Origin: Cliona cf. orientalis
Lineage: Eukaryota; Porifera; Demospongiae; Clionaida; Clionaidae
Length of the DNA stretch: 64,000 nucleotides
Direction: 5' to 3'
Assembly (NCBI GenBank): GCA_963930775.1
Contig: OZ005693.1
Coordinates: forward strand, 5,456,001-5,520,000
Under the pieces are notes generated by a model. That model made no database searches and was not told the origin of the DNA. It saw nothing but the letters and a program-made list of their open reading frames with translations. Of this stretch, positions 43,668 to 54,464 are shown piece by piece. Each line of letters starts with the position of its first letter. The first letter of the stretch is position 1. The translations under genes were made by a program, and so were the position numbers.

Positions 43668-46600
43668 ATGGCTCAGGACAGTAAGACTCAGAGTAAGTCA
43701 AAGATGTGAAATAGCTGTAGTACTTGAAGTGAATATTACGTACATGTACCACGTGGATGAACTTCCTGATGGGTGAATATTGGTGCCAAGTACGCTATCC
43801 CATTTATAATAGTATGTGCACTATACTGACGTCGAACACGATCAGGAGCTTATTTAATATTGGGGCCTTAAGAAGTGTTGCTCCTGAATGGCTAGCTAAG
43901 GGGGCGCTTCCCAACTGTTTTTGGAGAAATTAATGCCATTGTGACATTAACATTTGCCCCCCCCCCCCCCCCAAAACCATCCCTTCATCTTTTTAAACGT
44001 CACAGTGTACATGTATAGTGTATTAAGTTAATATCACTTCCTCTACTACTCTACCCCCTTGCCCCTAACATCATAAATTTCCAAAATATAATTACCGTGG
44101 TCTCCCGGGCAAGCGCCCACTCCCGGGTAAGCGCCCAGGTAGGCTACGCCTAGATCAACGTGGCAAGCGCCCATCAAGAAAAAATTTACAAGATCACTGC
44201 CTCTACAGAGCAATATCAAATACATAGCAATATCTATTAAACTCTAACGCAGTCGATGGGTCCGAAGATCACTTCATTCTAGAAGAAATCCCGAGGGATC
44301 TCGAGGACGGCTACGATGAAGCCGATCAGGAGGGTGCTGGCGAAGATGACGATATCGACGATCTCGATCCCTTCTCTGATTCAGATAACTAGCTAACTTT
44401 CTCTGGCAGCTTGTATAGTTTAAACCTTTCTCTTTTTATGCATCTCATGGAACATGGTATACCTGCATGCAGTCGCTTCCTATTAAAAGGCAAAAACGCA
44501 AAACGTGCGCTCTATATAGAGCGCTTACCACGAGTCTAGCTTAGTGCCACGCCCACAAATTTGGCCCCGCCTATTTCGATTTTTGCACATGGTAAGCGCC
44601 CAGTACACCGGGTAAGCGCCCAGTATGGCAAAATCAGCGAGTTATGGTAGAGCGCCCATGGGCACTTACCCGGGAGACTACGGTAATATTTTCCAGTTGG
44701 CGGGTAAAGTTTGCCAAGCCTAACTACAAATGTACATGTACCTTTGTATTACAACTGTGTTGGATATCATTTAATTAACATTCCTTCATATATTTGTTGA
44801 TACCTGTGGCTGTTGCTATTGATCAGGCCTGCCTGGCTATTGCTTGATCACTCAAAGATACAAAAGTCAATGATCATTAAATTTTGCTTTTCACTAGACA
44901 GCCAGTTTGATAGCTGGGTTTGCCAAGGTAGCCACCATTTTAATTATACTAAGGGGCAAAGGATTAGAAGTGCTCGTTGTATAATAGGCAGGCTCACTGT
45001 GTTGGTACAGTAGGTATGCTTGTGAGTGCCACTTGCTGACCTGTTATGGTGGAGGGAGTTTCACTTTCAAGCAAAGGAAGATATTTGTTTGTTTCTCGCA
45101 GTCCAAGGCTTATAAATATAGTATTGTGATTTCCATAGTAACTCTGAATGTTTTGGTAATCTAAACAATCCTGTGAATAAAGTCTTAATTGCCTACACAT
45201 AACAAATTAAAGGAAATATTGCCCCCGGTGCTCAAGGCTCTAGGCATACTGGCTGTGTACTATATGTACATGTAAATGTCAGCAAGGGCATTGGGGTGGT
45301 TTCCACTGTGGAATGTCAGTACCAGGCCATCTCCCTTAGCCAACTAGCAACCACATCAAGCCATACTCATGCTAAGGGATATTGATCATATCATTGATCA
45401 TATCATTGGGTGGGGAGCTTGTTACCGTGGTAATCAATGGCCTCATATGATACATGTATGTGCAAGATGAGTATGTATCAATTACATGTACATGTGCATT
45501 TACAGATCCAACCCATGCATCCATGTAGTCATGTATGCCTTCTCTATCTGTCTCTCTCTCCACAAATGCACACACACACACACACATACACCCAACGCTC
45601 CATGTCTTACCTGGAATGTACGTGGATCTTCTATAAAGCTCAAAACTATTTAAAGTATGTCAGCTTGGTGACATTAACTTTCCAGAACACTCTTCTAATC
45701 ATATCAATGCGCTATTCTCGAGTTCTCTCTGGGGACATGTACTTCACAACCACCGCCGTCCTCTTCTCAGAGTTCTCCAAGATGGTCATCTGTCTGCTTA
45801 TCATCTTCTATCAGCAGCGCTCCAACTTTCTCTCCCACCTCCATGAAGCTATCATCGTCAACTGGCTGGACACTCTCAAGATGTCAGTGCCAGCTATTGT
45901 GTATATGTTACAGAATAATCTACAGTATGTGGCAGTGTCCAACTTGGAGGCTGCGGTCTTCCAGGTGAGACTCAGTCAGGAGTAATGAGAGCTCAGGCAG
46001 TTCAATGTATTGAAGAATACACCCCTCCCCCCTTCCTATTAAATGAAATGTGTGATCTACTAGTTGCTTTTTTGGTTCCATTTTGTATTATTGTTCGAGG
46101 TTTTTGAGGGTGATATAGACTACCTACTCACACTATCCTCCTGAAGTAGCTTAATGAGAGGTATAGGTTGCAGACTTCTTCTGTGTATTTTTTGCCTAGA
46201 CAAAATCCCATCCCTCCCATCATTGATGTGCTAGACGTGCATGCAAATATTATTGCACAGCAACTATGTACTAGTTAATGCACCGTAGTGAGTACTCTAC
46301 GGAAATTATTGCACGAGGGGGTAGGTCGAGAAGTTCATATAGCACGAGGCGCAGCCGAGTGCTATATGAAACTTCGCACCTACCCCCGAGTGCAATAATT
46401 TCCGTAGAGTACAAGCGTATACGGTGCATTAACTGATTTGTAGTATGGAATTTAAAAATTCCGGGGTCACGTTTGCTTTTGAAAAAAAGCAAGCAAAAAT
46501 GGCTGAGTGTAGCTCTACTTTCATAGCTCCTCATAGCGAGAAAGAAGAAAACACCGAACTTATAAACGGCTGCATAGCGAAAGGAGTTTGGGAGAAGATT

Positions 46601-47860
46601 ACAAGTAGTGAAGAGTATAAGAAGGTCGAAAGTATGGAGCTGGAGGAACTCGAAGCTTATCTCACCGATGATCCCAGCTTCTTTCCCGAAGGATAGCTTG
46701 ACAAGGAACCTAGCCCTCGCTGGGATCATCGGCGAGATAAGCTTCGAGTTCCTCCAGCTCCATACTATCGACCTTCTTATACTCTTCGCTGCTTGTAATC
46801 TTCTCCCAAACTCCTTTCGCTATGCAGCCGTTTATAAATTCGAGCCCTCCCAAGAAGAAACTAGTTCATTTGAATTGGTGAGATGGACTTTTGGCTGCTT
46901 TTTTTGCTGTTCACTACTCAATATAAATCATGATTCTCAATTTGCTGCTTTTTTGCTGTTCAATACTCCAGATCAGTCATGACAATTGTCCACAGTGCTC
47001 TATTTTCCCAATTAGGGAAAATAGAGCACTGTGGTTGGAAAATAGAGCACTGTGGTTTTACATGTAGTACAGTATGGCATTTAGAGTAACAGTTTTTCCT
47101 TTCATGTGTATGGCTTCCATACTACATGTATCTATATCCCCAATAGGTGACATATCAGCTTAAGATCCTGACCACGGCCCTGTTCTCAGTGTTGATGCTC
47201 GGCAAGAAGCTCTCCGGTCTACAGTGGAGCTCATTGATCATCCTCTTTGTGGGCGTGGCTCTCGTTCAGCTCCAGAGCACCTCCTCCTCGTCTCACTCTG
47301 CTCAGAAACAGAACCACATTCTTGGACTTGCTGCTGTCATCGTTTCGTGTCTTTCGTCCGGTTTTGCCGGTGTGTACTTTGAAAAGATGCTGAAGGGTTC
47401 AAGTGCCTCCGTGTGGCTGAGAAATGTGCAGCTTGGTATGTTTGGCAGTCTGACTGCGCTCATTGGGATGTTTCTCAAGGATGGAGCTGCGATTAATGAA
47501 AAGGGGCTCTTCTTTGGCTACAATGCACTGGTGGTGTTGGTTATTTCCCAGCAAGCCGTTGGTGGTCTAATAGTGGCCGTGGTTGTCAAATATGCTGACA
47601 ATATCTTGAAGGGTTTTGCTACTTCCCTCTCGATCATCCTCTCGTGTATTGCATCAGTATTTCTATTTGATTACATCATTTCGTTGAAGTTCACCATTGG
47701 TGCGGCACTTGTGATCGTAGCTATCTATTTGTACGGGAGGCCGTCGACTCCCAAGCCAGCAGCTCAGCCGTCATCACCAGTCCTGCCGATGGACGCGAAC
47801 AAGACTGCTTCTCCTGGAAATAGTGTCGTTGAGCCTGTCAAGCAGACTACAATATCATAG
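43668..47860 (+). CDS. SLC35A2: SLC35A2-like Golgi UDP-galactose transporter, three exons, 354 aa
   Basis: Exons are 43668-43692 (a 25 nt coding exon, MAQDSKTQ, donor A|GTAAGT), 45639-45964 and 47147-47860. Junction phases are 1 and 0. Exons 2 and 3 carry the nucleotide-sugar-transporter core: [100 protein letters not shown]. About ten hydrophobic helices are expected and the Ser/Pro tail is cytosolic. The FTTTAV and KGSS.SVWLRN blocks match SLC35A2 better than A1 or A3 from memory, so UDP-galactose is the likely substrate. Exon 1 is the weakest part, because its assignment rests on donor strength and phase; an in-frame ATG at 45602 is the alternative start. Intron 1 holds a MITE and intron 2 foldback repeats. 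Confidence 0.88.
44095..44683. mobile_element. TA-flanked element with transposase C-terminal remnant
   Basis: Inverted 26 bp ends (CCGTGGTCTCCCGGGCAAGC / complement) have three mismatches and are bounded by TA (44093-44094 and 44684-44685). AAGCGCCCA recurs several times inside both ends. 44245-44392 reads an open frame ending in a strongly acidic tail ([19 protein letters not shown], stop), the kind of end seen on pogo/Tc1-type transposases. The element is thus a deletion derivative that keeps the last 48 codons of its source gene. Confidence 0.75.
46274..46433. repeat. 160 bp palindrome in SLC35A2 intron 2
   Basis: GTTAATGCACCGTA pairs with TACGGTGCATTAAC. GTACTCTACGGAAATTATTG and the following CGAGGGGGTAGGT pair with the mirrored sequence ending at 46415. 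The loop is about 35 bp and contains a further hairpin (TCATATAGCAC / GTGCTATATGA). Confidence 0.85.
46555..46842. repeat. Inverted repeat with 124 bp arms in SLC35A2 intron 2
   Basis: Arms 46555-46678 and 46719-46842 are nearly identical complements (GATCCCAGC...GAACTTATAAACGG). An ORF of 83 codons (46445-46696) covers the left arm with codon-like sequence ([18 protein letters not shown]); it could be a captured fragment of a coding gene. A further palindrome of GTGCTCTATTTTCCC lies at 46993-47036. Confidence 0.8.
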
Positions 47861-48177
47861 TGTTGGCATGGCATAATTTTGTTAATTTTAGTGACAATTA
47901 CAGTATTAATTTTTGTCAAAAAGATTCTAAGTGTAATCAGATCATAAATAAAAAAAAATTAATAATAATAATATAATGAATAATAATCCATTTAATACTA
48001 CTGTAATACTGCGTAAACGTTAAGAGTTCACTAATAATATTAATTTTATACACCGTATAGCCAGAAATATTGGCGGGAATTAAATTTGGCGGTTGAGCCA
48101 TTGCAAGAATATTGGCGGTTCGGTACGGGATCGCCGCCATACGTATAATTGGGGCGAGTCCCTGCACTGCGCGACTG
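47861..48177. other. SLC35A2 3' flank
   Basis: AT-rich; contains the inverted copy of the 38398 repeat. No exon. Confidence 0.5.
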
Positions 48178-48794
48178 CAGGAGCGCATAATAAATAATGA
48201 AGAGGAGGAGGGGAAGGGAAGGAGCGCGAAGCGCCCACGCGAAAGATTAAAATTTCAAATTTTTCCCACGGTAGTCGCGTTACTAAGTTTAGAACAATGG
48301 CGCAACGCGCATGGCGCTAACCGGCCAGATGGCAGACGAGTCAGCAATTTTTGCGTTGGACAATGGACGAGAAGCTAGTCGCTGTGGACAAGACTGGCTT
48401 CGCGATCGCGAGCTATTAGTACTGTACACGTACCAAACGAGTTGATCCATGCCAAGAGAAAGTATAATTGATAGACAGAAAGTACGTACTCGCCGAGTCC
48501 GATCTCGTTTGGTGAGGGGGTGTTAAATCAGAACGATCGGGCTATACTGCTACTTCTTTCGGTTTGCAGACGAGCTCCACAGAGTCTCCCAGGCATGACT
48601 AGCTTCTCGTGTCCATTGTAAAAATTGCTGACTCGTCTAGCATCTGGCCGGTTAGCGCCATGCGCGTTGCGCCATTGTTCTAAACTTAGTAACGCGACTA
48701 CCGTGGGAAAAATTTGAAATTTTAATCTTTCGCGTGGGCGCTTCGCGCTCCTTCCCTTCCCCTCCTCCTCTTCATTATTTATCACGCGCTCCTG
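48178..48794. mobile_element. 617 bp foldback element, about 195 bp arms
   Basis: CAGGAGCGC..AATAAATAATG through AGACGAGTCAGCAATTTTT (48178-48352) is repeated in inverse at 48620-48794 with few changes, plus weaker pairing up to GAAGCTAGT. Open frames in it (KRPRERLKFQIF) appear in both arms as mirror copies and are not genes. Confidence 0.8.
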
Positions 48795-48816
48795 GCGACT
48801 GAGATATATATGTAAT

Positions 48817-48932
48817 AGATAGACTATGGTTGCCCAGGATATACCGTTCATATACCACCCTGAGTTCGAGGGCGTAGCCCGAGAGCGAAGGTGGTATTTG
48901 AACGGTGTATCCTGGGCAAACATAGTTTATCT
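48817..48932. repeat. 116 bp imperfect palindrome
   Basis: AGATAGACTATGGTTGCCCA.. pairs with ..TGGGCAAACATAGTTTATCT; the central part is GGTGGTAT/ATACCACC. It abuts the foldback element and the next MITE. Confidence 0.8.
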
Positions 48933-48938
48933 GTTTAA

Positions 48939-49346
48939 AGGAACTGTGTCATGGTATAAGCGTATTTTTAGTAACGGAAGCCGGATGAGGATCCCCAATA
49001 TTTAATCAAGAACGTGGGCGATGCGGTTTTGTGACGTTACGATCATGCCACTTGCCCGGGGCGCCCGTGCCTGGCCGGCTGGTCTAAGCGATCGGCCGCG
49101 TCTTTCGGCGAAATCGACTTCGCGATGATACTAAACGAAGCAAGAAGGTTAGTTTACCTATCCTTTCGATGTTTAGCCTTCTTTTTTGGATTAGCTGCCA
49201 TCATAAGGTGCACCGGGCTCGCTCGATCGATAGCTATGGGCGTGGTACATGGCATGCGGTCGCGCGAGTGACGTTGATTCACGTCACGTTTTGCGGTTGA
49301 TTTCAAAAATAGTAACGCGCGGCCCTTATATCGTGACACAGTGCCT
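48939..49346. mobile_element. TTAA-flanked MITE (Kolobok/piggyBac-like target)
   Basis: The ends AGGAACTGTGTCATGGTATA and AGGCACTGTGTCACGATATA (complement of the right end) match at all but a few bases. TTAA lies at 48935-48938 and 49347-49350. Non-coding. Confidence 0.8.
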
Positions 49347-50501
49347 TTAATATCTTGACCGTGATTGGTCAGTGTAATCAGCAAACTGTTTACGTTTTCA
49401 TATTTGAAACTTGAAGAGTTGGAGTAGTAGGTAGCTATCATAATGATAATCTGTACAATAGTTAGTGTATCAAGCTGGAACCCTCCTATTATGTGTGGGA
49501 GATGCTGGCTATGTAGTGAAAAGCTAGTAGCTACAACTTGTGACACAAACTTGGCATAGCTACAAGTGCAACTGTATTATAATTATTGGACTATTTTCAG
49601 GGGTAGGGAGTTATAATGCCTGAGGGCTGGGGTATATGGGAGTTATACCATGGCTGTTACCTAGGATACAAGGCTAAGTCATGATAATAGTTAGAAGCGA
49701 GGGTTCTACTGAGCCCTGAGGTCTTCTAAATCACATAGAAACCGACTAAACAGTGTCTAACTACTTTAGATCCTAGCAACAATGCCCAACAGCTTTGTAG
49801 CTATTAGCTAATCAGTGACACAGAGCTTTTTCAGGAGTGGCAGTTATTATTACTCTCTTGAACTTGATCCATTGCATAATATGAATTGCATGCTAATGAA
49901 AACACTATTATTTTCAGGATGGCAAACTATTATATATTATGGTAGCTAGCTATCAATTACCCCCGGTACCACACTGGAGACTACAGTCACCATGATGGTG
50001 GACACGCTCGTGAGTCAATTGAGCTCAGAGTATTGACAGATAGCTAGCTACCATGCTTGATCGGCTTAAGGTAAAACGTCCATATTTAAAACCATGATGG
50101 GCTAAGAGAAATGAAGTTTCATGTAGCTAGCTAGTTAATAATAATAATTAATATCGGTGACAATAATTGGCACCATCCTGGGGAAATTCTTTGATGCACA
50201 AGGTGTGACGGGGGTGATCGATATTACTGTTGATCTGGTGTCAACAATGTGGGACACAGCACAATGCAACAGTTATACATAATAATTTTTATAGTAAGCG
50301 TATAATAACACAAAACTGTAATTATGAAGGACATTAGGACAATCCGATCAAATCCGTTCACGATTCATAATGCGTTCACTAATAGTCTAGCTAACTAAAG
50401 AAATCTTGATAATCAAAGTAACTCATTTCAAAACTGTTCTAAAAATTAATTAATAAACTAGTTGGCTTGCAAGAGGTAGCTATACCACAGTGCATAGGTA
50501 A
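49347..50501. repeat. Left copy of a segmental duplication (3' flank of the lectin-like gene)
   Basis: 49825-49925 resembles 62655-62755, where the membrane exon of the lectin-like family lies, but is degenerate. 49960-50500 matches 63065-63447 (ACCCCCGGTACCACACTGGA.., GTGACGGGGGTGATCGATAT), with about 170 bp extra in this copy. No intact gene. Confidence 0.7.
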
Positions 50502-51955
50502 CTATCGTACATACAGTTCAATACTTTGGATAAGAGAGTTTTCAGTCATACCACCTTCATCTCTGCAGGCCGTTATCTCAAGATCATCAGCAGTGGACTG
50601 CGGCAGCTGCCTGTAGAACCAGGGAGGATTGTTAAAGCTGCAGCACTGATTCGTCATAGCATCACAGCCAACCCCATCAAAAAGAGGGTTGTTTGGGTAA
50701 CGCATACCAGAAGCAATACCTGAAGCAGCACTATCACAGAAATAGTTAGTGCCAATGAAAGTGTTTGTGACACTAATAGTACTGCCAGTGTTACAGGGGC
50801 ACCCGAATCGGTCTGTCCTAGACTCAGTCACACCCATAGCAAAGGACCAAATATGTTCCCTTGGATTTCCATGAGTAAGACTAATACCGTCAAGATACTG
50901 AGAATCTACGGTCAAGGAAGAAATGGTAATAAGACGCGAAAAAGCTTCTGTAGTTCCAAGCTGATAAGCTATCACTTTCCCGCAAACACTGGAATAAATG
51001 ACGTCTGATGCAGAATATTGTATTGAAGTACAACCACCAGCATCTTCACCCTTCACACATGTACGTATGTCTGAGTCAATATCTTCCCTGAAACCACTGG
51101 GGCATGCAATGCTGCTATCATTGAAGTCCACATCAACCACTCTCATCCATCCTCCAGTAACTCCACCACAGGACAATGTCATATCACAGTACACACGCAC
51201 AGCGGAGCCATTGATGAAATTCCTGACATAGTAGAAATCTGAGGGTTGGGAGGAAAGTATAGCAGCACAGGAAGATGCAGGGAAAGTTGGAAGTTCACCC
51301 AACACCTCTAAATTATCCACAGTCTCCTGAGCTTGGGTTTGCACTTTATTCACCTGTTCTAACAGGGAGATATTCACTTGTTCTATACTATTTTCAAGTG
51401 CTGAAATGTTCTGCTGATTCTGGAAGATCCTGCTATCGACTGCTGAAATGTCTTGCTGCAATTGCTGAAAGAGTACTTGCTGTGATGAGTTGATATCTTG
51501 TATCCTGCTATCGATCGCTGATGTTTCTTGAAGCAATTGCTGAGAGAGTACTTGCTGTGATGAGTTGATTTCTTGTATCCTGCTATCGATCGCTGATGTT
51601 TCTTGAAGCAATTGCTGAGAGAGTGAAGAATTAACTTCTTGTAACCTGCTCTCAAAAGTATCTTGAGCAGAGGGCACTGGCTGTGAAGAGCTGATTTGAT
51701 CTACCCTACTGTTGATAGCCAAAACATCTTGAATAAGTTGCTGGGAGAACAGTTCCAGTGATGAATTGATTTGCTGTGTCCTGTTATCAATCTCTGAAAT
51801 CAGTCCTGAAGCAATTGCTGGGAGAGTGCTTCCAATGAGAAATTGACTTGCTGAATCAGTGAACTGGCTACTTGTGTCTGGTTGTCAATTGCTTGAAGCA
51901 GTTGCTGTGAAAGTTGATCCATAGAAGAATTCAAACTATCTAATCGGTTCATTAA
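50502..51955 (-). pseudogene. Coiled-coil lectin-like gene, 3' part of an interrupted copy
   Basis: The minus strand runs from the transposon junction at 51955. About 200 residues of coiled coil repeat SQQLLQETSAIDSRIQEINS-type units. A globular C-terminal domain of about 240 residues follows, with a fibrinogen-like opening (SCAAIL...YYVRNFINGSAVRVYCDM) and conserved cysteines (FGCPCNTGS, NYFCDS, NPLFDGVGC, NQCCSFNNPPWF), ending DEGGMTENSLIQSIELYVR. A one-base frame shift lies at about 51800, where the upstream frame stops after LLQD while the downstream frame continues the same repeat. The exon is also cut by the 8.9 kb insertion, so this copy should be dead. A near-identical domain is at 63448-64000. 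It is a recognition-type ectodomain by analogy only. Confidence 0.8.
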
Positions 51956-52589
51956 CACAGCAAAAAATGGGGTGAAATACGGGAAATACGAATTCCCGTC
52001 AATTTCTGCTAACGGGAAAATCGACGGGCATTGACGGGCTGAGAATTTGACGGTACCGCGCAATTTCCCGTCTCGATATCTGCGGTGGTGACCGCAGCAA
52101 AAACGGGCGCCGTTTGAGGCACCGTCTTTTACCGCAACCAAAAACGGTCCTACGCAGTTCCCCGTCTTGATATAACTGTAGTAAAGACGGGCACTGGTTG
52201 TACCGTCTTTTACCTGGCCAAAATACGGTGTGGAAGATCGGCCGTCATACTGTACACGTCATATACGCATGCGTATTGGAGTCAAATTCAAATCTGGCAA
52301 AGAGAAATGGCGGCTGGGGTTGCCGAGTGTGAATCACCACTCAGAATGGTAGCGCTGGCCTTCTGGTCGTCTGTACGAGGTTATTTTTCACTTCAACCAT
52401 GCTAGAAGTCGCATTCTCTGGTGAGTGGAGGGCACGGACGAAGAACACGTGGCCAGGCAGCTCACTGCACGAGGTAAGTGTATGAGGGAGTTCAATATAG
52501 AATAGAGACAGAAATGGGACGCATCTTGCGTGTATGTGAACACCATAGATTGGCTTATTTTATGAATATGCCGGTAGGATACCCTATCA

Positions 52590-53855
52590 GCTTCTCAGAC
52601 CCACCATACTCGAGGGGTCCTATCATGGTGTGCGTGAGATAAAAGAACCAGGCTTATTGAGAGGGTGTGTATATATATGTACTAATCTGCTAAGCATTGA
52701 GCATATAGGTTAGAGGGATCTTTGCTGTCAGGATGTCCCATCCTTTCGTCAGCTTCTCGATAAGATGTCCCATCTCAAGTCGAGGGGTCCCTACGTGTGT
52801 GCGTGAGAAAACAAACTTGTCGAGTGTGCGTGTACATGTACTAATCTGCTGAGCATTGAGCATATAGGTTAGAGGGATCTTTGCTGTCAGGATGTCCCAT
52901 CCTTTCGTCAGCTTCTCGATAAGATGTCCCATCTCAAGTCGAGGGGTCCCTACGTGTGTGCGTGAGAAAACAAACTTGTCAAGTGTGCGTGTACATGTAC
53001 TAATCTGCTGAGCATTGAGCATACAGGTTAGAGGGATCTTTGCTGTCAGGATGTCCCATCCTTTCGTCAGCTTCTCGATAAGATGTCCCATCTCAAGTCG
53101 AGGGGTCCCTACGTGTGTGCGTGAGAAAACAAACTTGTCGAGTGTGCGTGTACATGTACTAATCTGCTGAGCATTGAGCATACAGGTTAGAGGGATCTTT
53201 GCTGTCAGGATGTCCCATCCTTTCGTCAGCTTCTCGATAAGATGTCCCATCTCAAGTCGAGGGGTCCCTACGTGTGTGCGTGAGAAAACAAACTTGTCGA
53301 GTGTGCATGTACATGTACTAATCTGCTGAGCATTGAGCATACAGGTTAGAGGGATCTTTGCTGTCAGGATGTCCCATCCTTTCGTCAGCTTCTCAATAAG
53401 ATGTCCCATCTCAAGTCGAGGGGTCCCTACGTGTGTGCGTGAGAAAACAAACTTGTCGAGTGTGCATGTACATGTACTAATCTGCTGAGCATTGAGCATA
53501 CAGGTTAGAGGGATCTTTGCTGTCAGGATGTCCCATCCTTTCGTCAGCTTCTCGATAAGATGTCCCATCTCAAGTCGAGGGGTCCCTACGTGTGTGCGTG
53601 AGAAAATAAACTTATCGAGTGTGCGTGTACATGTACTAATCTGCTGAGCATTGAGCATACAGGTTAGAGGGATCTTTGCTGTCAGGATGTCCCATCCTTT
53701 CGTCAGCTTCTCGATAAGATGTCCCATCTCAAGTCGAGGGGTCCCTACGTGTGTGCGTGAGAAAATAAACTTATCGAGTGTGCGTGTACATGTACTAATC
53801 TGCTGAGCATTGAGCATACAGGTTAGAGGGATCTTTGCTGTCAGGATGCATTGTA
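52590..53855. repeat. 159 bp minisatellite, about eight copies
   Basis: GCATTGAGCATA(T/C)AGGTTAG recurs at 52694, 52853, 53012, 53171, 53330, 53489, 53648 and 53807, exactly 159 bp apart. Copies are almost identical; the leftmost is partial and diverged. Because 159 is a multiple of three, the minus strand shows a 375-codon open frame, which is a by-product of the period. Confidence 0.95.
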
Positions 53856-54464
53856 ATTTATAATATTGTTAGTATCATCTTAACTTGTGACATATTATAT
53901 TGTTATTTTAACATTCAGAATCAATTATTCTTCAATAACTGGTAAGTCATTTAGAACTCATGGGTTTGTACTTGTCAGTATCCATGTATGATATGGATAT
54001 GATGTAAAAAGCGGAACGTGGAATGGAATGGAATATGGAATGGAACGTGGAATGGAATGTGGAATGTCAGGCCCCACCCCCGAGAGTAGTGACATCGACA
54101 ACACTCGACTCACGATCGTAACTTTTGATCTAGCTCCATGGGCTGTACAATAATAATATAGCTATATACGTACTTCCAATTTTTATTATCCGTTACTTCG
54201 ATTCTCTTGCATAGCTGAGCACGGTATGCTATAGCTATCCTCGATGTACAATTTAATACACCCAAGAACAGCTCAACCGGATTCGGACCACTGACCTGTC
54301 CCGGGGCCTGTGCCAAACGTTGCCACGCCCACAACACATTATTATTGACAATGCGCTTTAATTTGTTGAGCAGTTCTAGTCACAAAAAATTCAATTTTAA
54401 TGTCACCATAAATAATATCATGAATCACCATAATAATTAATTAGAGTTTGAGAAAACTTGGAAG

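Noticed and set aside
48112-48923. Matching open frames in both orientations (RERLKFQIF)
   Set aside because: They are the two arms of a foldback element translated in mirror, not genes.
52690-53817. 375-codon open frame on the minus strand
   Set aside because: It is explained entirely by a 159 bp tandem repeat whose period is a multiple of three. There is no start context, splice site or domain.
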